Part shown: one piece after another, positions 1 to 10,300 of the stretch
Numbering within the stretch: position 1 is the first letter of the stretch
How the letters are laid out: each line of letters opens with the position of its first letter
From: Mercurialis annua
Lineage: Eukaryota > Streptophyta > Magnoliopsida > Malpighiales > Euphorbiaceae
Assembly (NCBI RefSeq): GCF_937616625.2
Contig: NC_065576.1
Span: 11,162,501 to 11,226,500, forward strand
Reading direction: 5' to 3'
Length of the DNA: 64,000 nt
Translations under genes and position numbers: made by a program
Notes under the pieces: model-generated
Told to the model about the DNA's origin: nothing
The model's database searches: none
What the model saw: the letters and a program-made list of their open reading frames with translations, nothing else

Positions 1-326
1 AAATTTGTGACTGATTTGTGACGGTAAGAAACTTAGTGACAGAAAAATGTGTCACAAATCCGTCACAATTTGTGACGGATTAGTGATGGAATCTGCCATC
101 TCCTTTTGTGACGGATTATTTGGAATGAGTAGATTAGAGTTGTGACGGAACAATCCGTTACTATTTTTGTCACAAATTTGTGACGGAAAGAGATTTCCGT
201 CACAAAAAATTAGTGACAATGTTTTTAGTGAAGGCTTGAAATCAGTTACAACTCTGTCACAAACTCAGATTTGTGACAGATTTGTGACGGATTTTGCCGT
301 CACAAAAACCAGTATCTTTTGTAGTG
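1..326. mobile_element. Right end of a CACTA (En/Spm-like) DNA transposon
   Basis: The stretch is packed with short subterminal motifs of the form TGTGACGGA and its complement TCCGTCACA, in both orientations. It stops with CTTTTGTAGTG at 316-326, which reads CACTACAAAAG on the other strand, the classic CACTA terminus. Dense subterminal repeats that bind transposase are a hallmark of this superfamily. The left end lies outside the window, so neither length nor target duplication can be tested. No transposase coding is visible in this part. Confidence 0.7.
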
Positions 327-556
327 CTTGTTTACGAACTCTTAATCGAGCTCGTTCATGAACTCTTATTCGAGCTGTTCGCGAACATAAACGAGCCGAA
401 CACCACTATGTTCATGTTCGGCTCGTTTATATTAACGAACATAAAATCAAGTTCGATCTCGGTTCGTTTAGAATACAAACGAACATGAACCGAGCTCTTA
501 TCGAGCCGAACACCGAGCTGCTCGCGAACGGCTCGGTTCATTTACTCCCCTAAGGA
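327..556. repeat. GAGCCGAAC/GTTCGCGAAC palindrome-rich dispersed repeat
   Basis: Short inverted motifs such as CGAGCTGTTCGCGAAC, AACGAGCCGAAC and GTTCGGCTCG recur several times, giving strong self-complementarity. The block ends abruptly at about 555 (CTCGGTTCATTTACTCCCC). Similar GAGCCGAAC repeats are common in plant genomes, often in non-autonomous DNA elements. The family cannot be assigned here and no target duplication was found. Apparent reading frames on both strands follow from the palindromes and are not genes. Confidence 0.55.
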
Positions 557-822
557 TGGTAAAAAACAAGAAGTAAGAGGGTTTTCAGCCATGAGTTCAT
601 TGATATTGATTTAGTTGTGTATATTTGGGTTTGCAAAGCAGTGAAATACCACAAGGACAACAATCTTGGGTTTTTCTGTTCCAGAAATGATGTTTACCCA
701 AATTTATTTTTTTATAAATTTTCTTAATTTTGTTAGCCTCTTTTAAGATTGTTTTGCCAACCACATGGCTTTATGGTTGAGCTGATATATCCATTTTTTA
801 TGTATAAAAAAATTAAACTTCA
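557..822 (+). mobile_element. 5'-truncated LINE tail (3' end only)
   Basis: The start resembles the codons near the end of LINE B ORF2 (K-A-R-N-K-R-V-F). The end carries the tail GGTTGAGCTGATATATCC followed by an A-rich run, matching the LINE B tail GGTTGAGCTAATACAAATATC at about 16501. A second copy lies at 36.0-36.3 kb. This is a short, dead, 5'-truncated insertion related to LINEs B, C and D. The 5' limit is approximate and no target duplication was recognised. Confidence 0.5.
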
Positions 823-1018
823 TATTGCATTCAACATGTCTGCACGGAAAATTATCTCAACTGGATTTATGTGGATTCCATGCACATATTGACAGAGCAA
901 AAAAAGACATGCCATAATCAAAGCATTATTCTAACCAAAAAAATTGAATAAAATCCACTGTTTCTTTTGCAAGAGATGAGAAAATTATGCATTAAATAAA
1001 ATAAGTTACCAAACTACA

Positions 1019-1240
1019 AAGCGCATGTGAGTTGGTAAGGCGCTCTCCTAACTTAAGTGAGGTTGCGGGTTTGATTGATACTTATGTATGTAGTTGTTTA
1101 AAATTTGAGGCCAGTGTTTGTCTCCCGCAAGGAACCTAGACTACTCGAATGGGAATTATTTTAAATGTGAAAAGCTTAAAAGTGTCGTCTCATAATTGAA
1201 ACTCGTTCAGGAAAAATCATAAATCATTTACCAAAAAAAT
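1019..1240 (+). mobile_element. tRNA-derived SINE
   Basis: A tRNA-like head carries an A-box-like segment (GTGAGTTGGTAAGG, about 1027-1040) and a B-box-like segment (GGTTTGATTG, about 1067-1076), the internal RNA polymerase III promoter layout. A non-tRNA body follows (CCGCAAGGAACCTAGACTACTCG, 1127-1149). The end is AATCATTTACCAAAAAAA, close to the LINE B terminus ATCATTTATCAAAAAA. A real tRNA is ruled out because no acceptor stem pairs. The target duplication was not resolved, so both limits are approximate. Confidence 0.55.
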
Positions 1241-2030
1241 AATTAAAACTTCAGAGCCATACCGACTCATTAGACTTTATGGCAATGAGAAAGAGACTTT
1301 AATATCCCCATTAAATCTCTGAGTTCAAATCCTACATTACATAAAATAAAATGTTCCACAAACAAAGAATGGATTCCCAAACAAAATTTGAATAGCTAAA
1401 TTTTTTTCATCATATTAGCTTCTTCAGACTTTACTTCATTAAATTTTGTATAAGACGGACAAGAATGTAGTGAAAATTTATAGAATTATTTTTCCAAATA
1501 TTTGTTTTTTGCAAAGTATTTACAGCATTTTGACACATCTTTCTAACTTATTTACAAAAGTACCCACTATATATAGAAGTCTTATCTCATTTTAGGTTAA
1601 ACTTTTATATAGCCACTCTTTTTTCTCTCTTTTCTCTCTTTTCTATCTCAAAATTCTCTCTTCTTTTCTTCTTTTTTTTTTCGTTTGATTTTCAGTTTGT
1701 CTACTCCGGTTAGTTTTTCGTTCTTCTTTTCCGTTCGCTTTTCCGTTCGCGCTTCCGTTCGTCTACTATGGATTTCTCGTCGTTTCCAGTCGTTTTTCCA
1801 TTCGCACTAGTCCTTTCGTCTCTTATATTCGCGCTATGGATTTCTCAACTCGTTTTTTGATTTGTGTAATTTATTAGGTTTTTTTGTAATGATTTAAATA
1901 TTTTGTAATTAAATTATTGTAGATCTATAATTTTTGTTTATAAATTGTTCTATTATTCATATAATTATTTAATGTCTTTCTCTTATTCATAGATTTGTTT
2001 ATTGCTACTGATTTTGTAAAAAACAAGTTG
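1241..2030. other. AT-rich non-coding stretch with a promoter-like, CT-rich section
   Basis: No gene is seen. Between about 1570 and 1860 there is a TATATATAG motif, a long CT tract (TTTTTCTCTCTTTTCTCTC, about 1617 on) and repeated TTCCGTTCG words. A nine-base segment TGGATTTCT occurs twice (about 1768 and 1838). TATA plus a CT-rich leader resembles a plant core promoter and 5' UTR, but no reading frame follows, so this could equally be part of a decayed transposon. Confidence 0.3.
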
Positions 2031-2034
2031 ATTT

Positions 2035-2345
2035 ATGGTGCATTTGTAGTAATTTTATAATATATATACGTTTCAGTGTATTTTTGGTGTATTTATAGTG
2101 TATTTTTGATGTTTTTCGGGATATCTATATTTTTTGGTATATTTATGCCGTTTTTAGTATATTTATGGTGTATTTGCAGTGTTTTCATGGTATAGACCGT
2201 AAAAACACTACAAAATGTCATAAATACACTATAAATACACTATATATACGCTATATATATACTATATATACACTATATATGCACTATATATACACTAATC
2301 TTACACTAAAAACACCATAAAACACTATATACACTTACACTATAA
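2035..2345. repeat. Imperfect inverted repeat built of GTGTATTTATAG / CACTATAAATACAC words
   Basis: The left arm (about 2040-2190) repeats GTGTATTT(T/A)TGGTG-like words. The right arm (about 2205-2345) repeats the complement, such as CACTATAAATACAC and ACTATATATACAC. The arms meet around ATGGTATAGACCG (about 2187-2200). The RNA or single strand could fold into a long hairpin. The block is AT-rich and low complexity, and no target duplication or terminal motif was found. Confidence 0.45.
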
Positions 2346-2409
2346 AAAAATAAAAAAAATTCCAAGAAAAAAATATATAGAAAAAAATAAATTATTAAAA
2401 ACTGAAAAA

Positions 2410-2485
2410 TAGGGTTGTACAATCGGTCGATTCGGTCGACCGAACCGAAAAAAACCGAAAACCAAAATTGGAAACCGAAAAAGGT
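2410..2485. repeat. CCGAACCGAAAA-type low-complexity repeat
   Basis: Words such as GGTCGATTCGGTCGACCGAACCG, then AAAACCGAAAACC and GGAAACCGAAAA follow each other. This is a dispersed plant repeat type of uncertain origin, with no coding potential. Confidence 0.4.
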
Positions 2486-2664
2486 ATTTGTAAAATAAAA
2501 TAAAAGTATTTTTCGTAAATAAAAAAAATCAGAAAAGAAAAGTCAAAATTTGACAGGTAAAAGTGTAAATAAGTTACCGGAACATGTATTTCAGGATATA
2601 AGCACATAATTTATTAGGTGAATAAAATTTGTAAATATAAATTTCCAGGTGAATATATACCATT

Positions 2665-3410
2665 AGTGACGGATGCAGATTTTTTTTGGGGGTCCAAATA
2701 TAAAAATAAATATATAAAAAATACATTTTTAAAATAGAAAATATATAAACTTAAGCATATTTTATTATAAAAATTAATAAATTAATTGAAATAAATCAAT
2801 AATATTCTTTTTCGGTATTTATTATTAAATCGCTACATAGTAGTTTTATTGCTACGCTTTATAAACATAATTTGTTTTGATATAGTTAATCATTTAAATA
2901 TTTAATTGTTTATCATCTCGGATTGTGCAATACTTTTTAATGAATTTTATCGTAGAAAAAGACCATTGAACGTCTGCTATAGCAATATATAACATTAAAC
3001 AAAAAAGTAATTATAAATTTTAATGTAGTTACCATCTTATGGTCTTCAATTTTCTTTAGTTTAGAGAAATCATTATATTTGGTGATAGTTCTAAATTACT
3101 GGATAAATTTTCTATATCAAATTAACATTATTTTTTTAAATTATATTTGAACGACATATTGATTTAATAATGTTAAAGCCTTTCTAACATTTGTTATCTT
3201 CTTTCTTTAAAAAAAATTCCATATATAAAAAATCTATTCAATTAAAATATAAGTAAAATATATTAATATTAAGACAAGACAGAAAAGTTAAATTAAATTA
3301 TTATTTGAATTCATGATTATTAATATTTTGTAATAATATTTAAAGACAAATCCTTAATCAACTAATTTTATTAATAAGCTTAATCAATCGCCATATTGAA
3401 ATAATATAGA
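2665..3410. mobile_element. Possible hAT-like element end and AT-rich remnant
   Basis: TAGTGACGGATGCAG followed by TTTTTTTTGGGGGTCC (about 2663-2693) resembles the outer ends of plant hAT elements (CAGTGGCGGA...GGGGG). The following ~700 bases are AT-rich with no open frame and end just before the P450 pseudogene. A matching opposite end and the 8-bp duplication expected of hAT were not found, so the call is tentative. Confidence 0.3.
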
Positions 3411-3420
3411 GTAGTAGTTT

Positions 3421-4921
3421 TCAAATGGACATCCTGCTAACCCTCACTTTTAAACCATATTTCATGCGAAGAATCACAGAGGTACATGGGGTGGGCACTT
3501 GATTCCCTTCGACTAGGAAAATATTGTAGTTGTGCAGTATGAAAGCTGCTATTGCCTTCATTTGAGTGAATGCAATATCTTTATTTACCAATACAAATCC
3601 TTGGTCCTGCACCAAATGCTGGGAATTTGTGTGCTACTTCATGTTTTATTTTCCCCGCTTTGTTGATCCATCGCTCGGGCTTGAATTCTAAGCGATCTTC
3701 TCCCCATATCGACGCCATTCTCCCCATTGAATATAAGCAGAATACTATTTGAGTATCTGCTTTCAGTTTATGTCCACTTGGGAGTACATCTTCTTTAAAG
3801 GGAGCTTTGTGCTGGAATGTAACTGGCGGGTATAGCCTTAATGATTCGCATAAAGCTCCGTGAAGATAAACTAGACGGTTTAGCTCTTTCTGTTCGAATA
3901 TGGAACGTTTTTCTCGTATTTTTTCTTTGATTTCTTCTCTTATCTTGCATACTACGTCTGGATTCTTCAAAACAGCCCAGAAAAACCATGTTAGTGTGGA
4001 ACTAGTTGTGTCTTTTCCTGCGAAAAAGAAATTTACCAATGTATCTCTCAAGAACTTGTCTACTGCTTTTGAACCGTTGATTTCAACTTCCGTACTCATG
4101 TATGATGTTAACAAATCAACACCTTCTCCTAGATCGGGTTGTTTCTTGAGCTGTTCTCGTTTTCGTAATATATATTTAGCCGATAGGCCGTCGAGAACTT
4201 TTTGAGAGTTCTCCATATTCCGTTCTTGGCCAATTCCTAGCCACCTCTGTAACTTTCCAGGAATATTGGGGCAAGAGATGCCGATAAAATACTGCTTGCT
4301 CAGCATCATTCATTGCTTTATAAAATCTACTTCTGGAAAGTCCACCGACAGGCATTTTGGGTTGTGGCCTGCAATCAATATGCATGAAATATTAGATGTA
4401 AGCCTTTCAAACAGATCTTGCAAGTCCACAATAGATTCTTGATCAGCTACATGCTCAAGAACTGGAACAAGCCCTTTCTCCACCGTATTTCGACAAGTTT
4501 TCTCCGAGAACTGGTGAAATCGCGGGTGGTTGATAAATGCTTGAGCAAGTTTCCTTTGGATTTTCCAAGAATCGTTATTAGAGCTGAAAATCCCGTCTCC
4601 CAGGATGTCGAATATCCTTAAGAATTCAGGCCCTCTCGGGAAATTTGAAAAATTGGAGCTCATTATATAGTGGATGTTTGCAGGATCCACTGTAAATAAC
4701 ATTTTGACATGGGCAAACCAAGGACCTTTGTACAAAAATGTGAGACCATCTTGCTCCAGAAATTCTGTGAACCTGTCATGAATTCGGTGAAGGTTGAAGA
4801 TGGAATCCGGCAGCATTCCGACGATCGGCCAATTTATCGGTTGGCCATCAGTATTTAAGAGATAACGAAGAATGGCTAAGCTTACAACAGCTAGGAAGAT
4901 TAAAAGGATTATTAAGGCCAT
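3421..4921 (-). pseudogene. CYP96A-type cytochrome P450 pseudogene (alkane hydroxylase MAH1-like), three frame lesions
   Basis: Read on the minus strand from the ATG at 4921, the first 200 codons give a membrane anchor, the NWPIVGMLP proline-rich hinge and the KGPWF and FPRGPEF motifs typical of CYP96A. Frame is lost near 4322 (one base missing) and regained near 4255 (one base extra), so about 22 codons read in another frame. The main body then gives the I-helix AGKDTTSS, the K-helix ExxR (ESLR), PERW, and the haem loop FGAGPRICIGK with its Cys. Immediately after GGTAAA a 4-base TAAA duplication (about 3585) creates a stop and shifts the last ~57 codons (ending VRVSRMSI). CYP96A members are single-exon ER enzymes that oxidise cuticular alkanes. 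The intact relative at 36785-38287 is the closest match here. Unlike that copy, this one keeps the I-helix Asp. The breaks could in principle be assembly errors, but three in one gene favour true decay. Confidence 0.88.
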
Positions 4922-4954
4922 ATTGATTTGTGACTAAACATTTTGCAAAACTTT

Positions 4955-4965
4955 AAATATATATA
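4955..4965 (-). promoter_or_regulatory. TATA box of the CYP96A pseudogene
   Basis: On the minus strand TATATATATTT lies about 35-45 bases upstream of the ATG at 4921, a usual plant spacing if the leader is short. The intact paralogue has a similar TA-rich box at the same distance. LINE A begins only a few tens of bases further upstream, so most of the original promoter has been displaced. Confidence 0.4.
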
Positions 4966-5432
4966 GACTTAGGTCATTCAGTTAAAAATCTATCTATGGG
5001 TCTCAAGTACTTTGATCTCTCTCTTCTAGGGTTTTATCCTGACCTCTCCTTTTCTACCGGACCGATCTCCGCCGCCGCGCCTGCCTTTTTTCCGCTGGGT
5101 TTTTGCCCTGACATCTTACCTTCTACCTTAAACCTTACCTCTTCCACATCTTATCCTGCTACCTGGTTTTCACCTTTGATTTGACCTATCCAAAAAGCCT
5201 TTTCGCCTGTCCTGCCCTTCTTTCCTTGCATTATCTGAAGGATCATCCGATGACACAGATTACAACCCTAACGACTCCTTACACTTCACATGCACCAAAA
5301 CCTAATATCAACCCTTATATATACCATCATTTACTGCCTCTACTAGCACCTTACATCCTTTCTCTTCAACTTTTCCTTTCGGCAATCATTCACCAACTCC
5401 TTCTCATTTATTACAGTTTTATTCTAGTCACT

Positions 5433-6746
5433 ATGTCTCATGAGCAGATATGCATTAATGAGCTAACCATGCATGCAGCAAATCTTCACGTATCTGAACC
5501 GACCTTGGATTTATTCCATGAAGAAGTCGAAGAAAAACTAGTTCTGGTGGGGAAATTCTGGGGCACAAAGATGTTTTATCCTGAGATGGTTAAGGATGTG
5601 CTTATCAGGTCCTGGAGGGCTTTCCAAGGGCTGACGGTTAAAAAAGATGTATCTGGAGTTTTCACGTTCACTTTCAAAAGGGAGGAGGATCGTAACAGGG
5701 CTTGGGATGGTCGACCATGGTGTCTGAGCAACAATCTGCTTGTCCTTCAGCAGTGGGCACCTGAGGTGGCCCTTCACAACATCGATTTCAGCCTGTCCCC
5801 CTTCTGGATCCATGCTTCGGGTCTACCTGCAACCCAAATAAGTAAACACAATGCTGTTATTATTGGTAAGCTATTTGAAAGTCTGATAACCATGGACTCC
5901 AAGGAAACCCAAGATGAAGATTTGTGTGGAACCATGCGTCTAAAAGTGATGGTCAATGTCACAAAGCCCTTCCGGAGGGGTTTTTTCACAACGGAGCTGG
6001 ATGGTAGTCCGAAGTGGATTTATGTCCTCTATGAGCGTATGCCAGACATTTGTTACAAATGTGGTTTAATTGGTCATTATTCTATTTCATGTATTACTCC
6101 TGTAGAGGAAATGCAAAGCCCTGGTGTTCCTGATTTCGGACTATGGATGCGTTTTGGCTCCGGCAAGCCACTCCCTCGGAACGACAAGACTGGTTTACAT
6201 CCTCTCATTGTGGGATCTTCAGTTCCCCTCACCATTGCTGGTGGTCCTGCCCCGATGGATATTCCGGGAGATACAAAAAAGAGCAACTTGGTCCTTAACC
6301 AGTGGGTAAGTAGAAACACTCCAAAAGCTGTCACCGGTGAAGATAAGATAAGCAAAGGAAAAGGCACTTTTGAGGAGTACGAGGTAGTTAGTCAACCTCA
6401 ACAGAAGATTGGGTTTCCTGTTGTCAGGGATGTCGGATTCCTCCCTCTCTCCAAGCTAGCAGGTTATAGCCCTTCTACTGTGGTTAACCCTTCTAAATCT
6501 CATGGGCCGGGGCAATCTTCCAACCCTTTGGGCCACGAGGCTCTCAATACTTATATCTCCAGCCCTTCTGATATTATTGAACCTAGCCAACTCCTAAAAT
6601 CAGCCTCTCCCCTCAGCCCTTCTACCAAAAATCCAGTAACCTACAACAAATCCACCTTGATCCTTGCATCCTTGCCTCTGAGCCGGACCTCTCAAATGGA
6701 CCACCTGATGGTATTCTTTGCAATAGAAAGACCCTTGAGGAGTTAG
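5433..6746 (+). pseudogene. LINE A ORF1: DUF4283 / CCHC zinc-knuckle RNA-binding protein, frameshifted C-terminus
   Basis: The ATG at 5433 (MSHEQICINEL) starts a 437-codon frame. DUF4283 lies at roughly residues 25-150 (WRAFQGLTVKKD, then DRPW-like GRPWCLSNNLLVLQQW). The zinc knuckle CYKCGLIGHYSISC follows near residues 207-220. Such proteins coat LINE RNA and help target-primed reverse transcription. The frame stops at 6746, but Pro/Ser-rich coding continues in another frame at 6749-7162 (ending DADLVDIPV), so a frameshift near 6740 has split ORF1. An upstream in-frame extension to 5181 is leader sequence, because the family motif begins at MSHEQ. Confidence 0.75.
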
Positions 6747-6748
6747 GC

Positions 6749-7162
6749 ATGCTGCACTTGTTTCTTCAACGCAAAGAAGGGATTCTTACCCCAAGCAATC
6801 CTTTTAGCCCTGCTGGTTTCCCCTCACCTGCTTTCTCGTCTGGACCTACACCTCCTCTGGGCCCTATCCCATCCTTTGAGGGGGGCCTTTCAAAAACCCA
6901 TTTTGAACCACCTACCAACTCAACCATTCCTCTTCCACTCCCAATCCCTCCTTTAGCCCCATTTCCTAACTCTCAAAGTTTCTTCACAGCAATTGAACCT
7001 ACTCAGCTTCTATCCTTTACACCTTCCCCACCACCCCCACCAGCTCAGGATTTGGGCATTTCTCAATTGCCGATTAAACTCAGGCGAAAGGTGCTGACTC
7101 GACAGAACCGAACTACTGTCACTATGGAAGGAGATGCTGACTTAGTTGATATTCCGGTCTGA
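6749..7162 (+). pseudogene. LINE A ORF1 C-terminal part, proline-rich, out of frame
   Basis: 137 codons rich in Pro and Ser (SPPPPPAQD and similar), ending with the basic KLRRKVLTRQNRT and then MEGDADLVDIPV. It sits directly after the ORF1 stop in a different frame and before ORF2, the position of the ORF1 tail in this lineage. No enzymatic domain is visible. Confidence 0.55.
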
Positions 7163-7305
7163 TTATCTCAAGAAGAAGGCAGCCTTGATAATTTCTCCAA
7201 AAGAAACAGAGATGTGGAAGGTAACAGGATGGCGAAGAAGATTTGTGTTCTCCCAGACTCCAAAATGGTGGAGGGTACCAGCCTCAATGGTACCCCGAAG
7301 GATAT

Positions 7306-10300
7306 ATGAAGATGCTGGGATGGAATGTTCAGGGTGTGGGGAGCCCCCTGACGTTCCTTAACTTTAAAGGGATTATTAAATCTCATTCCCCCGACCTTGT
7401 TTTCCTTTCTGAGACCAAGAATAAAGGACCGGTGGTGGAAAAGTTTTTACGCAAAGCAGGTTTTCGCAACTTTGAATTGCTAGATCCTATTGGCACGGCT
7501 GGTGGTTTGGCCTTGGCATGGAATACAGGTTGTACTATCTCTATTATTAGTCATGATGTCTTTTACTTTCACTGTTTGGTAGTTAATAGGGATGATTTGT
7601 GTACCTGGAATTTCATTGGAATTTATTTGGATGTTTCTCTTTCGTCTCGTGCTGCACAATTTATGTTTTTGCAAAATTATTGCTTGAACCTAATAGGACC
7701 TGTGGTAATTGGGGGTGACTTTAATTGTGTATGTATGCGTGACGAAAAGCAGGGTGGTGGTCCTTTTGACTATAGAAGGGCTGATGCTCTTAATAACTTC
7801 AAGTTAAATACAAGCCTCATGGAACTGAACTTTAAGGGATTCCCCTTTACTTGGAATAACAGACGCGATGGTGCTGCTAATATACAAATGAGGCTCGATA
7901 GGTTTCTAGTTTCAGTGGATTGGTGTAACCTCTACCCTAAGGGTCTTATTCTTCATCTCGATGAACTGGGATCTGACCATCGTCCCATTTTGTTGGACTC
8001 ATCCCCTGCTACAAAGAAAAGTAAGAGTCGCTTCTTTTTCGACCAGAGGTGGAAGGGTAACACAGAGGTGCAACAGATTATCTCTGATTCTTGGGCAAGA
8101 CCACCAGATGGCTCATATAACTGTCTACAACAGGTCCATTGTAAGCTTCAGGCGTGTAAAACTGGTTTGTTCAGATGGTCTAGGGATAAGAAGCATAATG
8201 CCCAAAGGAATATAGTGTCTCTTACTCATCAGATTTCCGCGCTGCATCAAAGGGGTTTTGGGGATAATGTGAGCGAAATTAGAGGACTTGAATCAACTCT
8301 GGCAACTGAATATGAGCGAGAAGAACAATACTGGCATCAAAAGGCGAAGGTGAATTGGTTAAAATGGGGTGATCGCAACACGTCTTTTTTCCACTCCTCA
8401 GTTGTTCAGCGAAGGAAGAGGAACAATATTACTCAACTTCGTAACAATGCTGGACATCTCTGCTCTGATGAAAATCAGGTTGTGAATATTGCCCTTGATC
8501 ACTTCCGCAGCATTTACACAAGCTTCAGTCCCTCGCAGATCAGGGCTGCTACTTCTGGTTTGCAATCTCGAGTAACTACAGCCATGAATCGCAACCTCAT
8601 TAGGCCCCTATCAGACGACGAGATACGCAAAGCTGCCTTTTCTATTCAGCCGAATAAGGCCCCAGGATAGGACGGCTTAACTGGTCTCTTTTTTCAGAAT
8701 AATTGGGAAGTAATTAAAGTGGATATTTGCTCAGCCATCAAGGCTTTCTTCGATGGTCAGAACCTCCCCCGGGCCTTAAATCATACTACCATTACCCTGA
8801 TTCCAAAAGTCCACCTTCCTACTACGATGTCTGACCTCCGGCCCATCAGTCTTTGCCCAGTGTTTTACAAGATTATATCGAGGATCCTCACAGACAGACT
8901 ACAACCTTTTATGCCTTCCATCATTGGGGAACAATAGAGCGCTTTCGTTAAAGGCCGTAACATTGCGGACAACATCTTACTAGCTCACGAAGTCACACAC
9001 CATTTGAAAACAAGAAATAGCAAATCCAGGTTTGAAGTCGCCTTAAAACTCGATATGAGCAAAGCTTACGAGCGTGTAGAATGGGTGTTTATCAAGAGGG
9101 TCCTGCGGAAATTGGGTTTCCATCATAGGTGGATTAAGTGGATAATGATGTGTATTACGTCTGTTACATACTCTCTTAATTTCAATGGAAGTTCTCATGG
9201 GTTCATTATCCCTTCGAGAGGGATAAGACAAGGCGATCCGATATCCCCTTTCCTCTTTCTCCTATGCGCGGAATGCTTCTCTTCACTATTGTCTCAGGCT
9301 GAACAAAATGATCATATCGCTGGGGTCAAAATTTCCAGGAGAAGCCCAAGTGTCTCTCACTTGTTATTCGCTGACGATTCATTGTTGTTTTTTCAGGCAA
9401 ATCAAGCTCAAGCTGTTTGTGTGTCTCAAATTATCCAGCTGTATTCAAAAGCCTCTGGTCAAGAAGTGAATCTCGCCAAGTCATCATTGTTTTTCAGCCG
9501 CAACTCTCCGGAAGCTCTGCGTCTTCAGCTTGCCGCTACCTTGAACGTAACCAGAGCCGGGGGTCAGGATAAATACCTAGGGCTTCCGGCACTTGTTTCC
9601 CGCTCTAAGACACAAACCTTCAAGGATATCTGTTCCAGAGTGCGCCAGAAAGTGGCCAATTGGAAAGGGTGTCTCTTATCTCATGGGGGGAGAGAGGTCT
9701 TGATTAAAAGTGTTGCAACGGCTGTCCCGATCTACTCCATGTCCTGTTTCCTCCTACCAAAAAGCATTCATAAAGAGATTAATAGCATTATATCTAATTT
9801 TTGGTGGGGTAGAAAGAATACCGAGCGCAAGATTCATTGGATATCTTGGCGAAAGATGTGCTTGCCGAAAGATGCGGGTGGATTGGGTTTTAGAGACTTG
9901 GAGCATTTTAATTTGGCGCTTTTGGCAAAGCAAGGGTGGCGTCTTGTATCCCAACCGGATTCTCTTCTCGCTAGAGTCCTTAAAGGTAAATACTTCCCCT
10001 TTGGTTCGTTTTTGGAGGCAAATCAACATTCAAATAGTTCTTGGGCCTGGAGAAGTCTTATTCAAGGTAGATCACTTCTGAAGCAAGGAGTTAGATGGCA
10101 GATTCAAAATGGGGAACGAGTGTCGATTCTTAATACTCCATGGCTTCCTAATTCTAGCCCATTCATGGTGCCTCAAGCCATGGTCCTTCCTGCCTCTGTT
10201 AATTCGGTGTCAGACCTGTTGCTTGGTAATAAAAGTGGCTGGGATGAGACGTTAGTCAGAAGCATTTTTCAAACCCAGGTTGCAGAAACTATCTTACATA

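Noticed and set aside
167..541. Overlapping 60-codon frames on both strands
   Set aside because: Produced by palindromic repeat words; no conserved motif.
557..822. Similarity to 36.0-36.3 kb, first taken as a duplicated 3' flank of the two CYP96A genes
   Set aside because: Both stretches match the coding end and tail of LINE B, so they are separate LINE tails, not a segmental duplication.
1027..1085. Possible tRNA gene
   Set aside because: A- and B-box-like parts exist, but no acceptor stem or anticodon arm pairs and a SINE body and tail follow.
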